A DNA stretch of 64,000 nucleotides from Ruegeria atlantica (GTDB taxonomy: Bacteria; Pseudomonadota; Alphaproteobacteria; Rhodobacterales; Rhodobacteraceae): assembly GCF_001458195.1 (NCBI RefSeq), contig NZ_CYPU01000068.1:62001-126000 (forward strand). The letters run 5' to 3'. Under the pieces are notes generated by a model. It searched no databases. It was not told the DNA's origin and was given only the letters and a program-made list of their open reading frames with translations. The position numbers and the translations under genes are program-made. This document shows positions 44,638 through 54,609 of this stretch, piece after piece (position 1 is the first letter of the stretch; each line of letters opens with the position of its first letter).

Positions 44638-45810
44638 ATGTTTACCGTTTGCAAGCCCGTTCGCAAGCTGGCGAAATCCGCCGCGATCCTGGCAACCGCC
44701 GCATTCCTCGCGGCATGTGAGCCCGGCGGCCTTGGCGGAGGCCCGTCAATCAACACGTCCAAACCCGTTCCGGTCGCACTTTTGGTTCCGGCGGGATCGG
44801 GAAATTCCGGCGACGCCGAACTGGCGCGGAGCCTTGAGAACGCGGCGCGTCTGGCCATGGCTGATCTGCAGAATGTTAAGATTGATCTGCGCGTTTATGA
44901 CACGCGGGGCAGCTCGAACACGGCCGCGACAGTGGCGCAACAAGCCGTCGCGGATGGGGCGAAGATCATCATTGGCCCGGTTTACGCGCAGGCGGCAAAC
45001 TCGGCAGGTCTCTCCGTACTAAATAACAAGGTCAATGTGCTGTCCTTATCGAACAATACCAGCATTGCAGGTGGCAACGTCTTTGTTCTGGGCCCGACCT
45101 TTCAAAACACTGCGAACCGTTTGGTCAACTTTGCCGGTTCACAAGGCAAGACCAGCATGGTCATCGTCCACAGCAACGATGCAGCCGGGCAGCTTGGTCA
45201 ATCAGCGATTGCAACTGCGCTTGCCAGCAGCCGCGTAGCGAACGCGGGTACGGTTGGCTATGACCGGTCCCAGCAAGGCGTCATCAATTCGGTTCCAACG
45301 ATAAAGGCAACCGTGGATGCTGCTGGTGCGGATTCGGTGTTTCTGACGGCAACGACAGCTGGCGCACTGCCGCTGTATTCGCAGCTGTTGCCAGAAGCTG
45401 GTGTGTCGCCGGCCACTACCCAGTTCCTCGGCCTGACGCGCTGGGACATACCGGCACAGACGCTGGAGCTGCCGGGTGTTCAAGGGGGCTGGTTCGCCCT
45501 GCCCGACCCGGCAAAGGCGCAGGCGTACCGTCAGCGGTATAACAGCACCTATGGTGAGGCTCCGCACCCGATCAGCGGTCTGGCCTATGATGGCATTGCA
45601 GCGATTGCGGCTTTGGTGAGCCAGGGAAAATCCGACGCGCTGACCGCATCTGCCCTGACACAAAATGCCGGTTTCCAGGGCGTTGGCGGCATCTTCCGCC
45701 TGCGATCAGACGGCACGAATGAACGCGGTCTGGCCGTTGCCACGATCCAGAACAAACAGGTAGTAGTGATTGACTCCGCCCCTCAAAGCTTCTCTGGCGC
45801 CGGTTTCTGA
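44638..45810 (+). CDS. LpoA-like lipoprotein (penicillin-binding protein activator)
   Basis: A 390-aa outer-membrane lipoprotein: lipobox LAAC with Cys27 after a hydrophobic signal, a Gly/Ser linker, then a type I periplasmic-binding fold (VPVALLVPAGSGNSGDAE, DGAKIIIGPVYAQAANS, HPISGLAYDGIAAIAAL). E. coli LpoA has this C-terminal fold and stimulates PBP1A, and lies next to rsmI and yraN as here. The shorter protein lacks LpoA's N-terminal TPR-like domain. The name by analogy is inference. Confidence 0.82.
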   Translation: MFTVCKPVRKLAKSAAILATAAFLAACEPGGLGGGPSINTSKPVPVALLVPAGSGNSGDAELARSLENAARLAMADLQNVKIDLRVYDTRGSSNTAATVAQQAVADGAKIIIGPVYAQAANSAGLSVLNNKVNVLSLSNNTSIAGGNVFVLGPTFQNTANRLVNFAGSQGKTSMVIVHSNDAAGQLGQSAIATALASSRVANAGTVGYDRSQQGVINSVPTIKATVDAAGADSVFLTATTAGALPLYSQLLPEAGVSPATTQFLGLTRWDIPAQTLELPGVQGGWFALPDPAKAQAYRQRYNSTYGEAPHPISGLAYDGIAAIAALVSQGKSDALTASALTQNAGFQGVGGIFRLRSDGTNERGLAVATIQNKQVVVIDSAPQSFSGAGF

Positions 45811-45817
45811 TCAGCCG

Positions 45818-48589
45818 ATGCTGACGCTCACCCCCAAGGGTGAGTTGATCTGCCCGGCCGATGAAATTTTCGGCAGTACCACCATCCTGGCGCAACTGTC
45901 GGAAGCCTTTGAAAATATTCAAGACAATGCCGCGCGGCGGAATGAAACCGTGCGCATCCTACGCGATGCCCAAAAGGCTGGGCGCAAGACCATTTCGGAT
46001 GCCTTCGCTAAACGCCCCTTTGACGCCAGACCTTTGACCCGGTCCTACACCTATTTGACCGACGGGTTGGTCTGCACAGCGATGCAAGTGGCCAGCACCT
46101 ATCTACATCCGCTGGCAACCCCGACGCAGGGCGAAAAGATTGCGGTCCTTGCAGTTGGTGGATATGGCCGCGGCGAAATGGCCCCGGCTTCGGACGTCGA
46201 TCTGCTTTTTTTGACGCCCTACAAGATCACCGCCTGGGCCGAGAGCGTCATCGAATCCATGCTCTACATGCTTTGGGATCTACGCCTGAAGGTTGGCCAT
46301 TCATCCCGAACGATCAAGGATTGCCTGCGACTGGGCACCGAGGATTTCACCATCCGCACCGCCATGCTCGAGCAACGCTATCTGGCTGGGGACGCGGCCC
46401 TTGCCGAAGAACTTGATGACCGTCTGAAAACCGAGCTGTTCAAGGGCAGCGAGCGTCAATTCATCGAGGCTAAGCTGCAGGAACGTGACGAGCGCCACCA
46501 CAAGCAGGGCGAGCGTTACATGGTCGAGCCCAATGTAAAAGAGGGCAAGGGTGGGCTGCGCGATCTTCAATCGCTCTACTGGATTGCAAAGTACATCTAT
46601 GGCGTTCAGGACGTGGCTGAACTGGTCCCTCTGGGCCTGTTTGAACCCGAGGAATTCAGCACCTTTGTAGAGGCCGAAGAGTTTCTGTGGGCCGTGCGTT
46701 CACATCTGCATCTGCTGACCGGTCGTGCGACAGAACAGCTGACCTTCGACCTGCAGGTCGAGGTGGCCGACCGTATGGGTTATGAAGACAGGGCCGGGCG
46801 ACGGGCTGTTGAAGTGTTCATGCAACGCTATTTCCGCGAGGCAACGCGCGTTGGTGAACTGACCCGGATATTCCTGACCAAACTCGAAGCGTCACACGTG
46901 AAAGGTGCCGCCCTACTGGAACGCATCTTTAGGCGTCGACCGCGTGTCAAAGCAGGGTACAAGGTCGTTCACGGTCGCTTGGATGTAGCGGACGCCAAGA
47001 AGTTTCTGTCCGACAAGCTGAACCTTCTGCGTCTGTTCGAGGAAGGTCTTCGCACTGGCATGCTGATCCACCCGGATGCGATGCGGCTGGTGACAGCCAA
47101 CCTAAACCTCATCGACGACGACATGCGCCAAAACAAAGAGGCGCAGCGCATTTTTCTGGACCTGATGCTGAAACACGGCAACCCGGAACGCGCCCTGCGC
47201 CGCATGAACGAATTGGGAGTATTGTCGGCGTTTTTGCCAGAGTTCGAACACATCGTGGCGATGATGCAGTTCAACATGTATCACAGCTATACAGTGGACG
47301 AGCACACAATCCAGACCATCGTCAACTTAGCCCAGATTGAACGCGGTGAACTGGTTGAATCACTACCGCTGGCGTCATCGATCCTGAAACGCGGGGTTAA
47401 TCGCAAGGTCCTCTACGTAGCATTGCTGCTGCACGATATCGCCAAGGGGCGGCCCGAGGACCATTCCATTCTGGGCGCTCAGATCGCGCGCAAGGTTGCT
47501 CCGCGCTTGGGTCTGAACAAATCAGACTCTGAAACCGTGGAATGGTTGGTACGATATCACCTATTGATGTCGGACATGGCGCAGAAACGCGACATCTCGG
47601 ACCCGCGCACAGTGCGCGATTTTGCCAAGGCGGTTAAGACGGTCAAACGGTTGGATCTGCTCACGGTTCTGACCGTGTGTGACATTCGCGGCGTTGGGCC
47701 CAACACCTGGAACAACTGGAAGGCCACCCTGCTGCGCGCCTTGCACGCTGAAACCAAACGGGCGCTTGAAACCGGTATGGAAGATCTGAACCGGGCCAAC
47801 CGTGGCGCAGAAGCCAAAAAGGCGCTGCGTTCGGCGCTTGACGATTGGTCGAAGGCTGACCTGAAGGCCGAAACAGGACGACACTATGCGCCATATTGGC
47901 AGGGCCTGAACCTGTCTACACATATTGAGTTCGCGAAAATGCTACGCGCTCTGGAACACAGCGGCGACCCCGGCGCGATGGAAATTCACCTGCACCCGGA
48001 TGACGATCGCGACGCTACCCGCGCGTGTTTTGCCATGGCAGACCATCCAGGGATTTTCGCCCGCATCGCCGGCGCGCTTGCGTTGGTTGGGGCCAACGTG
48101 GTCGACGCCCGTAGCTATACCACCAAGGACGGGTACGTCACCGATGCGTTCTGGATTCAGGATGCCGAGGGCCACCCTTTTGAGGCCAGCCGATTACCGC
48201 GACTGACACAGATGATCCAAAAGACGCTCAAGGGCGAAGTCGTGGCGCGTGACGCTCTGAAATCGCGCGACAAGATCAAGAAACGCGAACGCGCCTTCAA
48301 TGTGCCGACCCATATCATCTTCGATAATGACGGGTCCGAGATCTACACCATCATCGAGGTTGATACCCGCGACCGCCCGGGCCTGTTGTATGACCTGACC
48401 AGAACGCTGGCGGCGGCCAATGTCTATATCGCCAACGCCGTGATCGCGACCTATGGCGAACAGGTTGTCGATACGTTTTACGTCAAGGACATGTTCGGCC
48501 TGAAATACCATTCCGAAAGCAAGCAACGCGGTCTTGAGACCAAGCTGCGCAAAGCCATCACTGAAGGTGCGGAGCGCGCAATCTCATGA
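45818..48589 (+). CDS. glnD: [Protein-PII] uridylyltransferase / uridylyl-removing enzyme
   Basis: Nitrogen-status sensor that adds or removes UMP on PII proteins. The 923-aa product (from ATG 45818) has the nucleotidyltransferase motif GGYGRGEMAPASDVDLLF, a PII-uridylyltransferase helical region (MVEPNVKEGKGGLRDLQSLY), the HD domain LLHDIAKGRPEDHS and two C-terminal ACT domains (LALVGANVVDARSYTTKDG; IIEVDTRDRPGLLYDLTRT) that bind glutamine. TTG 45770 would add 16 residues and overlap the preceding gene by 41 bp; neither start has a clear ribosome site. It overlaps murJ as ATGA. Confidence 0.95.
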   Translation: MLTLTPKGELICPADEIFGSTTILAQLSEAFENIQDNAARRNETVRILRDAQKAGRKTISDAFAKRPFDARPLTRSYTYLTDGLVCTAMQVASTYLHPLATPTQGEKIAVLAVGGYGRGEMAPASDVDLLFLTPYKITAWAESVIESMLYMLWDLRLKVGHSSRTIKDCLRLGTEDFTIRTAMLEQRYLAGDAALAEELDDRLKTELFKGSERQFIEAKLQERDERHHKQGERYMVEPNVKEGKGGLRDLQSLYWIAKYIYGVQDVAELVPLGLFEPEEFSTFVEAEEFLWAVRSHLHLLTGRATEQLTFDLQVEVADRMGYEDRAGRRAVEVFMQRYFREATRVGELTRIFLTKLEASHVKGAALLERIFRRRPRVKAGYKVVHGRLDVADAKKFLSDKLNLLRLFEEGLRTGMLIHPDAMRLVTANLNLIDDDMRQNKEAQRIFLDLMLKHGNPERALRRMNELGVLSAFLPEFEHIVAMMQFNMYHSYTVDEHTIQTIVNLAQIERGELVESLPLASSILKRGVNRKVLYVALLLHDIAKGRPEDHSILGAQIARKVAPRLGLNKSDSETVEWLVRYHLLMSDMAQKRDISDPRTVRDFAKAVKTVKRLDLLTVLTVCDIRGVGPNTWNNWKATLLRALHAETKRALETGMEDLNRANRGAEAKKALRSALDDWSKADLKAETGRHYAPYWQGLNLSTHIEFAKMLRALEHSGDPGAMEIHLHPDDDRDATRACFAMADHPGIFARIAGALALVGANVVDARSYTTKDGYVTDAFWIQDAEGHPFEASRLPRLTQMIQKTLKGEVVARDALKSRDKIKKRERAFNVPTHIIFDNDGSEIYTIIEVDTRDRPGLLYDLTRTLAAANVYIANAVIATYGEQVVDTFYVKDMFGLKYHSESKQRGLETKLRKAITEGAERAIS

Positions 48590-50127
48590 AACAGATCCGG
48601 TTGTTTTCAGGCCTGTTCACGGTCGGATTCTGGACTCTGGCCAGTCGAATTTTGGGATTTCTCCGAGAGATTCTGCTAACCGCCTATATCGGGCCCGGTC
48701 CGGTGATGGACGCCTTTGTTGCCGCTTTCCGCCTGCCCAACATGTTTCGTCGTTTCTTTGCCGAAGGTGCCTTCAACGCCGCCTTTGTACCGATGTTCTC
48801 GAAACGGTTGGAGGGCGTAGAAGACGCCGAAGGATTTGCTCAGGATGCCTTCAACCTGCTGGCGGCGGCCGTTTTGGCACTGGTTGGATTGGCGATGGTA
48901 TTCATGCCTGGACTTGTTTGGCTGACCGCCGAAGGGTTCTATGGCGATGAACGCTTCGACATGGCTGTCGACTACGGTTACATCGTTTTTCCCTATATCC
49001 TGTTCATGTCACTGGCCGCGCTGTTTTCCGGCGTTCTGAATGCCACCGGTCGGTTCGCGGCTGCCGCTGCCGCGCCTGTCTTACTCAATATCTTTGCCTG
49101 TACTGCTTTGATCGCAGGCGCGCTGTCTGGCGGCGACGTAATCTGGTGGCTGATTACGGTCATTCCGCTGGCAGGGGTCGCGCAACTGGCGCTGGTTTGG
49201 GTGGCGACAGAACGTGCAGGTATTCGCATCCGTCCCGGCCTGCCCAAGCTCAGCCCGGAAATGCGACGCATGGTTCGCATTGCAGTGCCCGCCGCTTTGG
49301 CGATGGGCGTTACGCAGGTCAATCTGGTGGTTGGCCAGTTGGTCGCATCCAAAACCGAAAAGGCTGTCAGTTGGCTATTCGCAGCGGATCGGCTGTATCA
49401 ATTGCCATTGGGCGTGGTCGGTATTGCGGTGGGGATCGTCCTGCTCCCAGATCTGTCCCGCCGCTTACGGGCCGGGGACAAGGACGGGGCGCGCAATGCC
49501 TATTCCCGCGCCGGAGAGTTCACACTGCTGCTGACCCTGCCGTCCACGGTTGCCTTTCTGATCATTCCAATACCTTTAGTGTCAGTCCTGTTCCAACGAG
49601 GCCAATTCAGCCCCGAGGACACGGCAGCCACTGCCTTGGCCGTAGCTATCTATGGAGTCGGCCTGCCCGCTTTCATGCTGCAAAAGCTGCTGCAGCCCTT
49701 GTTCTTCGCGCGCGAAGACACCCGCTCTCCGTTTCGCTATGCCGTAGTTGCTATGGTGATCAATGCCGGGCTGGCCTTTGGTCTTTACCCGTTGGTGGGG
49801 TGGATCGCACCGGCGATTGCGGCTTCGGCTGCCGGTTGGGCGATGGTTGCCTTGTTGGCGATTGGAGCGCGCCGTTTCGGCGATGAAGCACGGTTTGACG
49901 ACCGGTTCAAACGACGTGCCTGGCGCGTCGTCGCGGCATCGCTGGGTATGGGCGTTGTGCTTTTCGCCGCCCTTCATATTTTTGGCTGGACCTTCCAGGT
50001 ACCCGGATGGCGTTATCTGGCGCTGCTTGTCCTAATCATAGTTGCAGCTGCCGCCTACTTCTTACTCGGTCACCTCTTCAAAGCGTTCGAGCTGTCCGAA
50101 TTCAGAAAAGCGCTGCGTCGATCCTGA
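48586..50127 (+). CDS. murJ: Lipid II flippase MurJ
   Basis: MOP-superfamily membrane protein of 513 aa with about 14 hydrophobic segments, moving lipid II to the periplasm for wall synthesis. Family marks: ASRILGFLREILLTAYIGPG, DAFVAAFRLPNMFRRFFAEG, and RLYQLPLGVVGIAVGIVLLP. It overlaps glnD by 4 bp, a conserved alphaproteobacterial pairing. Its stop is directly adjacent to the rhomboid stop (0 bp gap, convergent). Confidence 0.95.
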   Translation: MKQIRLFSGLFTVGFWTLASRILGFLREILLTAYIGPGPVMDAFVAAFRLPNMFRRFFAEGAFNAAFVPMFSKRLEGVEDAEGFAQDAFNLLAAAVLALVGLAMVFMPGLVWLTAEGFYGDERFDMAVDYGYIVFPYILFMSLAALFSGVLNATGRFAAAAAAPVLLNIFACTALIAGALSGGDVIWWLITVIPLAGVAQLALVWVATERAGIRIRPGLPKLSPEMRRMVRIAVPAALAMGVTQVNLVVGQLVASKTEKAVSWLFAADRLYQLPLGVVGIAVGIVLLPDLSRRLRAGDKDGARNAYSRAGEFTLLLTLPSTVAFLIIPIPLVSVLFQRGQFSPEDTAATALAVAIYGVGLPAFMLQKLLQPLFFAREDTRSPFRYAVVAMVINAGLAFGLYPLVGWIAPAIAASAAGWAMVALLAIGARRFGDEARFDDRFKRRAWRVVAASLGMGVVLFAALHIFGWTFQVPGWRYLALLVLIIVAAAAYFLLGHLFKAFELSEFRKALRRS

Positions 50128-50814
50128 TCAGTCGCGGCGAATACGTCCCACGATCCGCGCCCATCCGCCGGGTGCCAGGAAAAACGACAGACCAAATCCG
50201 GTGGCAAACCCGCCCAGATCGGCAACCCAATCGGACGTGCCGCCAAACAAAAGTCCGAACACCAGCTGGATGCCCATCAAAACCGCGATCAGGCTGAAGG
50301 CACGGGACTGGTTTTCACCGACCAGTGACAACTTGCGCCACAGCAGCCATGTGAACGCGCCGATCAAACCGTAGACGGGCGGGAACCCTCCGACCAGCGG
50401 GTAATTTGGGTTCAGCAGCAGCGCATAGATCAACGCACCGCCAACCCCAGACACAACGAAAATGATCAGCATCTGCAGGCCACCGAACACTTCGGCCACC
50501 ATTTTGCCCATGGCCAGAACAAAGACGCTGACGAACACCGCTTGCGTAAAGCTACCTGAGACGAACGGGTAGGTCACGAAACGGATCATGTGTTCAAATG
50601 GCCAGCGGCCGTTCTCGATCATCCAGTGAAAGATGTCCGGTGAAAATGAGTAGCTCTGCAAGGCATCCAGGCGCCAACCCACTGCGCCAGGTCCTCCGAC
50701 CAGGCCGCGCGAACCCAGCGTAAACGCCAATTCGATCCCCATGATGAACAGGACCAACGCCACCACAACGGGCGGCAGAGGGTTCACGGCGGGTGTATAA
50801 TGCTCACTGCTCAT
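50128..50814 (-). CDS. Rhomboid-fold membrane protein lacking catalytic Ser and His
   Basis: A 228-aa protein with six hydrophobic helices in the rhomboid pattern: the L1-type segment with FEHMIRFVTYPFVSGSFTQAVF, the TM4 region VGGFPPVYGLIGAFTW (141-156) and the TM6 glycine motif VADLGGFATGFG (197-208). Active rhomboids have GxSG at the first and HLGG at the second. Here there is no serine in residues 142-149 and Asp199 replaces the histidine, so the intramembrane protease dyad is absent. A pseudo-rhomboid role in binding or trafficking of membrane proteins is inference. It is divergent from trpS and convergent with murJ. Confidence 0.85.
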   Translation of the reverse strand: MSSEHYTPAVNPLPPVVVALVLFIMGIELAFTLGSRGLVGGPGAVGWRLDALQSYSFSPDIFHWMIENGRWPFEHMIRFVTYPFVSGSFTQAVFVSVFVLAMGKMVAEVFGGLQMLIIFVVSGVGGALIYALLLNPNYPLVGGFPPVYGLIGAFTWLLWRKLSLVGENQSRAFSLIAVLMGIQLVFGLLFGGTSDWVADLGGFATGFGLSFFLAPGGWARIVGRIRRD

Positions 50815-50900
50815 TGGGCTGGCCTTTCGCGGCTGTTGACGTCCCTTGACCTCATGGGTAAGCGACGGGGGCTGATTTTTCCAGACGGGAGTTCCCTTCG

Positions 50901-51929
50901 ATGACCGAAACCAAGTTCACGCCGCGCGTGTTTTCCGGCATCCAGCCTTCGGGAAACCTGCACCTTGGCAACTACCTGGGTGCGCTCAAGCGTTTTGTGG
51001 ATATGCAGGGCGAAGATTTCGAAACCATTTATTGCATGGTCGACCTGCACGCGATCACCGTCTGGCAAGACCCTGCCCGTCTGCGCGAAAAGACCCGCGA
51101 GGTTTGCGCCGGTTTCATCGCCGCCGGTCTGGACCCTGAAAAGTCCATCCTGTTCAACCAAAGCCAGGTGGCCGAGCACACGCAACTGGCGTGGATCTTC
51201 AATTGTATCGCCCGGATGGGTTGGATGCAGCGGATGACGCAGTTCAAGGACAAGGCGGGTAAGAATGCTCAGAACGCCTCGCTGGGTTTGTTTGCTTATC
51301 CGGCACTGATGGCAGCGGACATCCTGACCTACCACGCGACACATGTGCCGGTGGGCGAGGACCAGAAACAGCATCTGGAGCTGACTCGCGACATCGCGAT
51401 CAAGTTCAACCATGACTATGGCGTGGATTTCTTTCCGGTGACCGAGCCGGTAATCGGTGGACCCGCGCCGCGCGTGATGAACCTGCGGGACGGCTCGCGG
51501 AAGATGTCGTCTTCGGACGCGTCCGATATGACCCGGATCAACATGACGGACGATGCCGACGAGATCGCCAAAAAGATCCGCAAGGCCAAGACCGACCCGG
51601 ATGCCCTGCCTTCAGAAACCGACGGTCTGTCCGAACGTCCCGAGGCACGCAATCTGGTCAACATCTATGCTGCGCTCAGCGATCAAACGGCGGAACAGGT
51701 TTTGGCCGAAGTCGGCGGCAAACAATTCGGTGAATTCAAACCGATGCTCGCTGAGTTGGCGGTCGCCAAACTGTCGCCGATCTCAACCGAGATGGCGCGT
51801 CTGATGGGGGAAGAGGCCGAGATTGACCGGATTCTCGCACGCGGCGCGGAAAAGGCGCGGGCGATAGCGGCCCCGATCCTGCAACAGACCTACGACATCG
51901 TGGGTATGGTTGGCGCAAAACAAGGCTGA
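50901..51929 (+). CDS. trpS: Tryptophan--tRNA ligase
   Basis: Class I synthetase charging tRNA-Trp, 342 aa. The HIGH-type motif is in [19 protein letters not shown] (residues 10-28), KMSSS in [12 protein letters not shown]. The product has the normal bacterial length. ATG 50901 follows CGGGAGTTCCCTTCG. It is followed by ilvE with 59 bp between. Confidence 0.96.
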   Translation: MTETKFTPRVFSGIQPSGNLHLGNYLGALKRFVDMQGEDFETIYCMVDLHAITVWQDPARLREKTREVCAGFIAAGLDPEKSILFNQSQVAEHTQLAWIFNCIARMGWMQRMTQFKDKAGKNAQNASLGLFAYPALMAADILTYHATHVPVGEDQKQHLELTRDIAIKFNHDYGVDFFPVTEPVIGGPAPRVMNLRDGSRKMSSSDASDMTRINMTDDADEIAKKIRKAKTDPDALPSETDGLSERPEARNLVNIYAALSDQTAEQVLAEVGGKQFGEFKPMLAELAVAKLSPISTEMARLMGEEAEIDRILARGAEKARAIAAPILQQTYDIVGMVGAKQG

Positions 51930-51988
51930 TTGCGCTGGACCTTCCTGTGACGCCTTCCTAGGTTGCCCCAAGGGCAAAGGAGGGCGTC

Positions 51989-52852
51989 ATGGCAGTCGGC
52001 AAAAATATCCGCACCTATTTTGATGGTCAGTGGCACAACGGGGACGCCCCGATCATGCGGGCGGCAGACCATGGCGCTTGGCTGGGGTCTTCGGTCTTTG
52101 ACGGCGCGCGATTCTTCGACGGGCTGACCCCGGATTTGGTGGCCCATTGCGAACGGGTCAACCGCTCGGCCGAGGCGCTTTTACTGACCCCAACCGTGAC
52201 GACCGAACAGATGGTCGAAATCGTCCGCGAAGGGCTGGATGGCTATGCCAAAGGTTCCGCCGTCTATATTCGGCCGATGTATTGGGGCATTGACGGTGAC
52301 GCCACGGCCATTGTGCCTCAGCAGGACAGCACCGGATTTGCTATTTGTCTGGAAGAGATACCAATGGCACCGGAGACAGCTTCGGTTACGCTGACCACCA
52401 CGCGGTTCCGCCGGCCGGTTCTGGAATCAGCCGTTGTGAATGCCAAAGCCGGATGCCTGTATCCCAACAACGCCCGAATGCTGAAAGAGGCAAAGTCCAA
52501 GGGGTTCTCGAACGCGCTGGTAGCGGATGCCTTGGGTCATGTGGCGGAAACCGCCACCGCAAACATCTTCATGGTTCGCGATGGCGAGGTATTCACCCCT
52601 ACGCCCAATGGAACTTTTCTGGCTGGCATCACCCGAGCGCGACATATCAAAAACCTGCGCGCCGACGGCGTGACGGTCCACGAATCCGCCCTCAGCTTTG
52701 AAGATTTTCACAAGGCGGACGAGGTGTTTATGACCGGTAACATGAACAAGATAACGCCGGTCACCGCATTAGAAGGCACCCAATATCAGGTCGGACCGAT
52801 TGCACGCCGCGCGCGCGAGCTTTATTGGGACTGGGCTGCAAGCACTCGGTAG
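51989..52852 (+). CDS. ilvE: Branched-chain-amino-acid aminotransferase (PLP fold type IV)
   Basis: A 287-aa fold-IV aminotransferase that interconverts branched-chain amino acids and their 2-keto acids. The PLP lysine lies in SAVVNAKAGCLYPNNARML, with downstream ETATANIFMV and the phosphate-binding GITRARHI. Fold IV also includes D-amino acid aminotransferases and aminodeoxychorismate lyases; the YFDGQWHNGD start and length fit the IlvE branch common in Rhodobacterales. ATG 51989 follows AAAGGAGGGCGTC. Confidence 0.88.
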   Translation: MAVGKNIRTYFDGQWHNGDAPIMRAADHGAWLGSSVFDGARFFDGLTPDLVAHCERVNRSAEALLLTPTVTTEQMVEIVREGLDGYAKGSAVYIRPMYWGIDGDATAIVPQQDSTGFAICLEEIPMAPETASVTLTTTRFRRPVLESAVVNAKAGCLYPNNARMLKEAKSKGFSNALVADALGHVAETATANIFMVRDGEVFTPTPNGTFLAGITRARHIKNLRADGVTVHESALSFEDFHKADEVFMTGNMNKITPVTALEGTQYQVGPIARRARELYWDWAASTR

Positions 52853-52917
52853 TCATACGCCGTGTTGCCAGCCCGCATTTGGTCGGGCATGATCCCCCTA
52901 AATACACGAGGACACCC

Positions 52918-53373
52918 ATGCGTAAGTTTCTAGTCATTCTGGATGACAGCCGTGAATGCCTTAACGCTATGCGTTTCGCTGCAATGCGTGCAGCCCATAC
53001 CGGTGGAGGGGTAACGATCCTGTCCGTCATCCCACCCGATGAGTTCAATCACTGGATCGGTGTTGCCGAAACCATGCGCGAAGAGGCACGCGAACGCATT
53101 CATGCGCATTACGAAGTTTTCGCCAAATGGATGCGCGACAAACAAGGGATCGACCCCGAACTGTCCATTCGCGAAGGCGACCCTGTCCCTCAGATCATCG
53201 AACATGTCCAGTCAGACCCGGACATCGGCGTTCTGGTCCTGGGGGCTGGCATCGAAAAGAAAGGGCCTGGCCCCCTGGTAACGCAGCTGACCAAAAACTC
53301 GGGCAGCTTGCCGATTCCGATCACAATTGTGCCCGGCGACCTAAGCAAGGAAAAGCTGGAAGCCATCACCTGA
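52918..53373 (+). CDS. Universal stress protein (UspA domain)
   Basis: A single 151-aa Usp domain: MRKFLVILDDSRECLNAM at the start and VLVLGAGIEKKGPGPLV near the end, where ATP-binding Usps have G-x2-G-x9-G(S/T). The motif here is irregular, so nucleotide binding is uncertain. ATG 52918 follows ACGAGGACACCC; a frame 31 codons longer lacks Usp-like sequence. Neighbours suggest no pathway. Confidence 0.85.
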   Translation: MRKFLVILDDSRECLNAMRFAAMRAAHTGGGVTILSVIPPDEFNHWIGVAETMREEARERIHAHYEVFAKWMRDKQGIDPELSIREGDPVPQIIEHVQSDPDIGVLVLGAGIEKKGPGPLVTQLTKNSGSLPIPITIVPGDLSKEKLEAIT

Positions 53374-53382
53374 GGCTATCCT

Positions 53383-53976
53383 ATGCAACGCCGCGTCCAG
53401 TTCTGGTTCGAATTCGCATCGACCTATTCCTACCTCAGCGCCATGCGAATCGAGCAGGCTGCGGCACAGCACGACGTCGTCGTAGAATGGCATCCCTTTC
53501 TTCTTGGGCCCATTTTCGCGGCGCAGGGCTGGAACAATTCCCCGTTCAACATCTACCCGGCCAAAGGGCGCTATATGTGGCGCGATATGGAGCGTTTGAC
53601 GGCGCAGCGCGGCCTGCCCTTCCGGCAGCCGGATCCGTTTCCGCAAAACGGCCTGAAGGCTGCGCGCCTCACGCTGGCTATTGAAGATCTGACCAACAGG
53701 GCGCGCTTCGTTCGGGCGGTCTATACAGCAGAATTTGCACAAGGTCGGAACGTGTCGGACGATGCGGTTCTGGTTGATTGCCTGAAATCCGCTGGCCTGC
53801 CTGAAAACCTTTTGGACAGAACACAAGACCCTGAGATCAAGTCTGCTTTGATCAAGCAGACTAAAACCGCTCAGGCCAAGGGGCTGTTTGGCGCGCCCAG
53901 TTTTCTGGTCGGTGAAGAACTATACTGGGGTGATGATCGGTTGGATGAAGCGATCCGGTTGGCAGTCAACATTTAG
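53383..53976 (+). CDS. DsbA-family protein, 2-hydroxychromene-2-carboxylate isomerase-like
   Basis: A 197-aa thioredoxin-fold GST-kappa-like protein. Visible are FEFASTYSYLSAMRIEQAA (residues 5-23, with the catalytic Ser replacing the CxxC), the LGPIFAAQGWNNSPFN loop, and the C-terminal GLFGAPSFLVGEELYWGDDR. Canonical members isomerise a naphthalene-breakdown intermediate using glutathione. Roseobacters without that pathway carry homologues, so the natural substrate is unknown. It lies 9 bp after the Usp gene. Confidence 0.85.
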   Translation: MQRRVQFWFEFASTYSYLSAMRIEQAAAQHDVVVEWHPFLLGPIFAAQGWNNSPFNIYPAKGRYMWRDMERLTAQRGLPFRQPDPFPQNGLKAARLTLAIEDLTNRARFVRAVYTAEFAQGRNVSDDAVLVDCLKSAGLPENLLDRTQDPEIKSALIKQTKTAQAKGLFGAPSFLVGEELYWGDDRLDEAIRLAVNI

Positions 53977-54045
53977 AATCGTTCCAAATCTTGACTTATC
54001 CGGCTCGGACCCGCATATCAGAAGCAACTGAAACGGAGCCGTGAC

Positions 54046-54609
54046 ATGTTCATCCAGACCGAATCCACGCCGAACCCTGCAACCTTGAAGTTTCTGCCCG
54101 GCCAGACCGTGCTGGAAGCGGGCACTGCGGATTTCCCATCGGCTGAAGCCGGTGAAAAATCACCATTGGCAAAACGGATTTTCGCGGTCAGCGGAGTAAC
54201 GGGTGTATTCCTCGGCAATGACTTCGTGACCGTCACCAAGTCCGATGACGTCCAATGGGATCACATCAAACCCGCGATTCTGGGTGCGGTGATGGAGCAT
54301 TATCAATCCGGCCAACCGGTCATCGGAGCTGGTGCAACAGCCGCATCGGGCCATGCTGAGCACACTGGCGAAGATGCCGAAGTCGTTAATCAAATCAAAG
54401 ACTTGCTGGATAGCCGCGTCCGTCCAGCGGTTGCGCAAGATGGTGGCGACATCACGTTCCACGGCTTTGACCGGGGCGTTGTCTACCTGCACATGCAGGG
54501 TGCTTGCGCGGGTTGCCCATCTTCGACCCTGACGTTGAAAATGGGTATCGAAAACCTGCTGCGCCACTACATCCCCGAAGTGACCGAGGTTCGCCCTGTT
54601 GCCGTCTGA
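54046..54609 (+). CDS. Nfu-type Fe-S cluster scaffold/carrier protein
   Basis: A 187-aa protein with an N-terminal Nfu domain (MFIQTESTPNPATLKFLPG, residues 1-19) and a C-terminal NifU domain whose CxxC binds a [4Fe-4S] cluster (HMQGACAGCPSSTLTLK). It delivers clusters to apo-proteins. The two-domain form is typical of alphaproteobacteria and mitochondria. Its end overlaps tsaB by 11 bp. Confidence 0.93.
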   Translation: MFIQTESTPNPATLKFLPGQTVLEAGTADFPSAEAGEKSPLAKRIFAVSGVTGVFLGNDFVTVTKSDDVQWDHIKPAILGAVMEHYQSGQPVIGAGATAASGHAEHTGEDAEVVNQIKDLLDSRVRPAVAQDGGDITFHGFDRGVVYLHMQGACAGCPSSTLTLKMGIENLLRHYIPEVTEVRPVAV

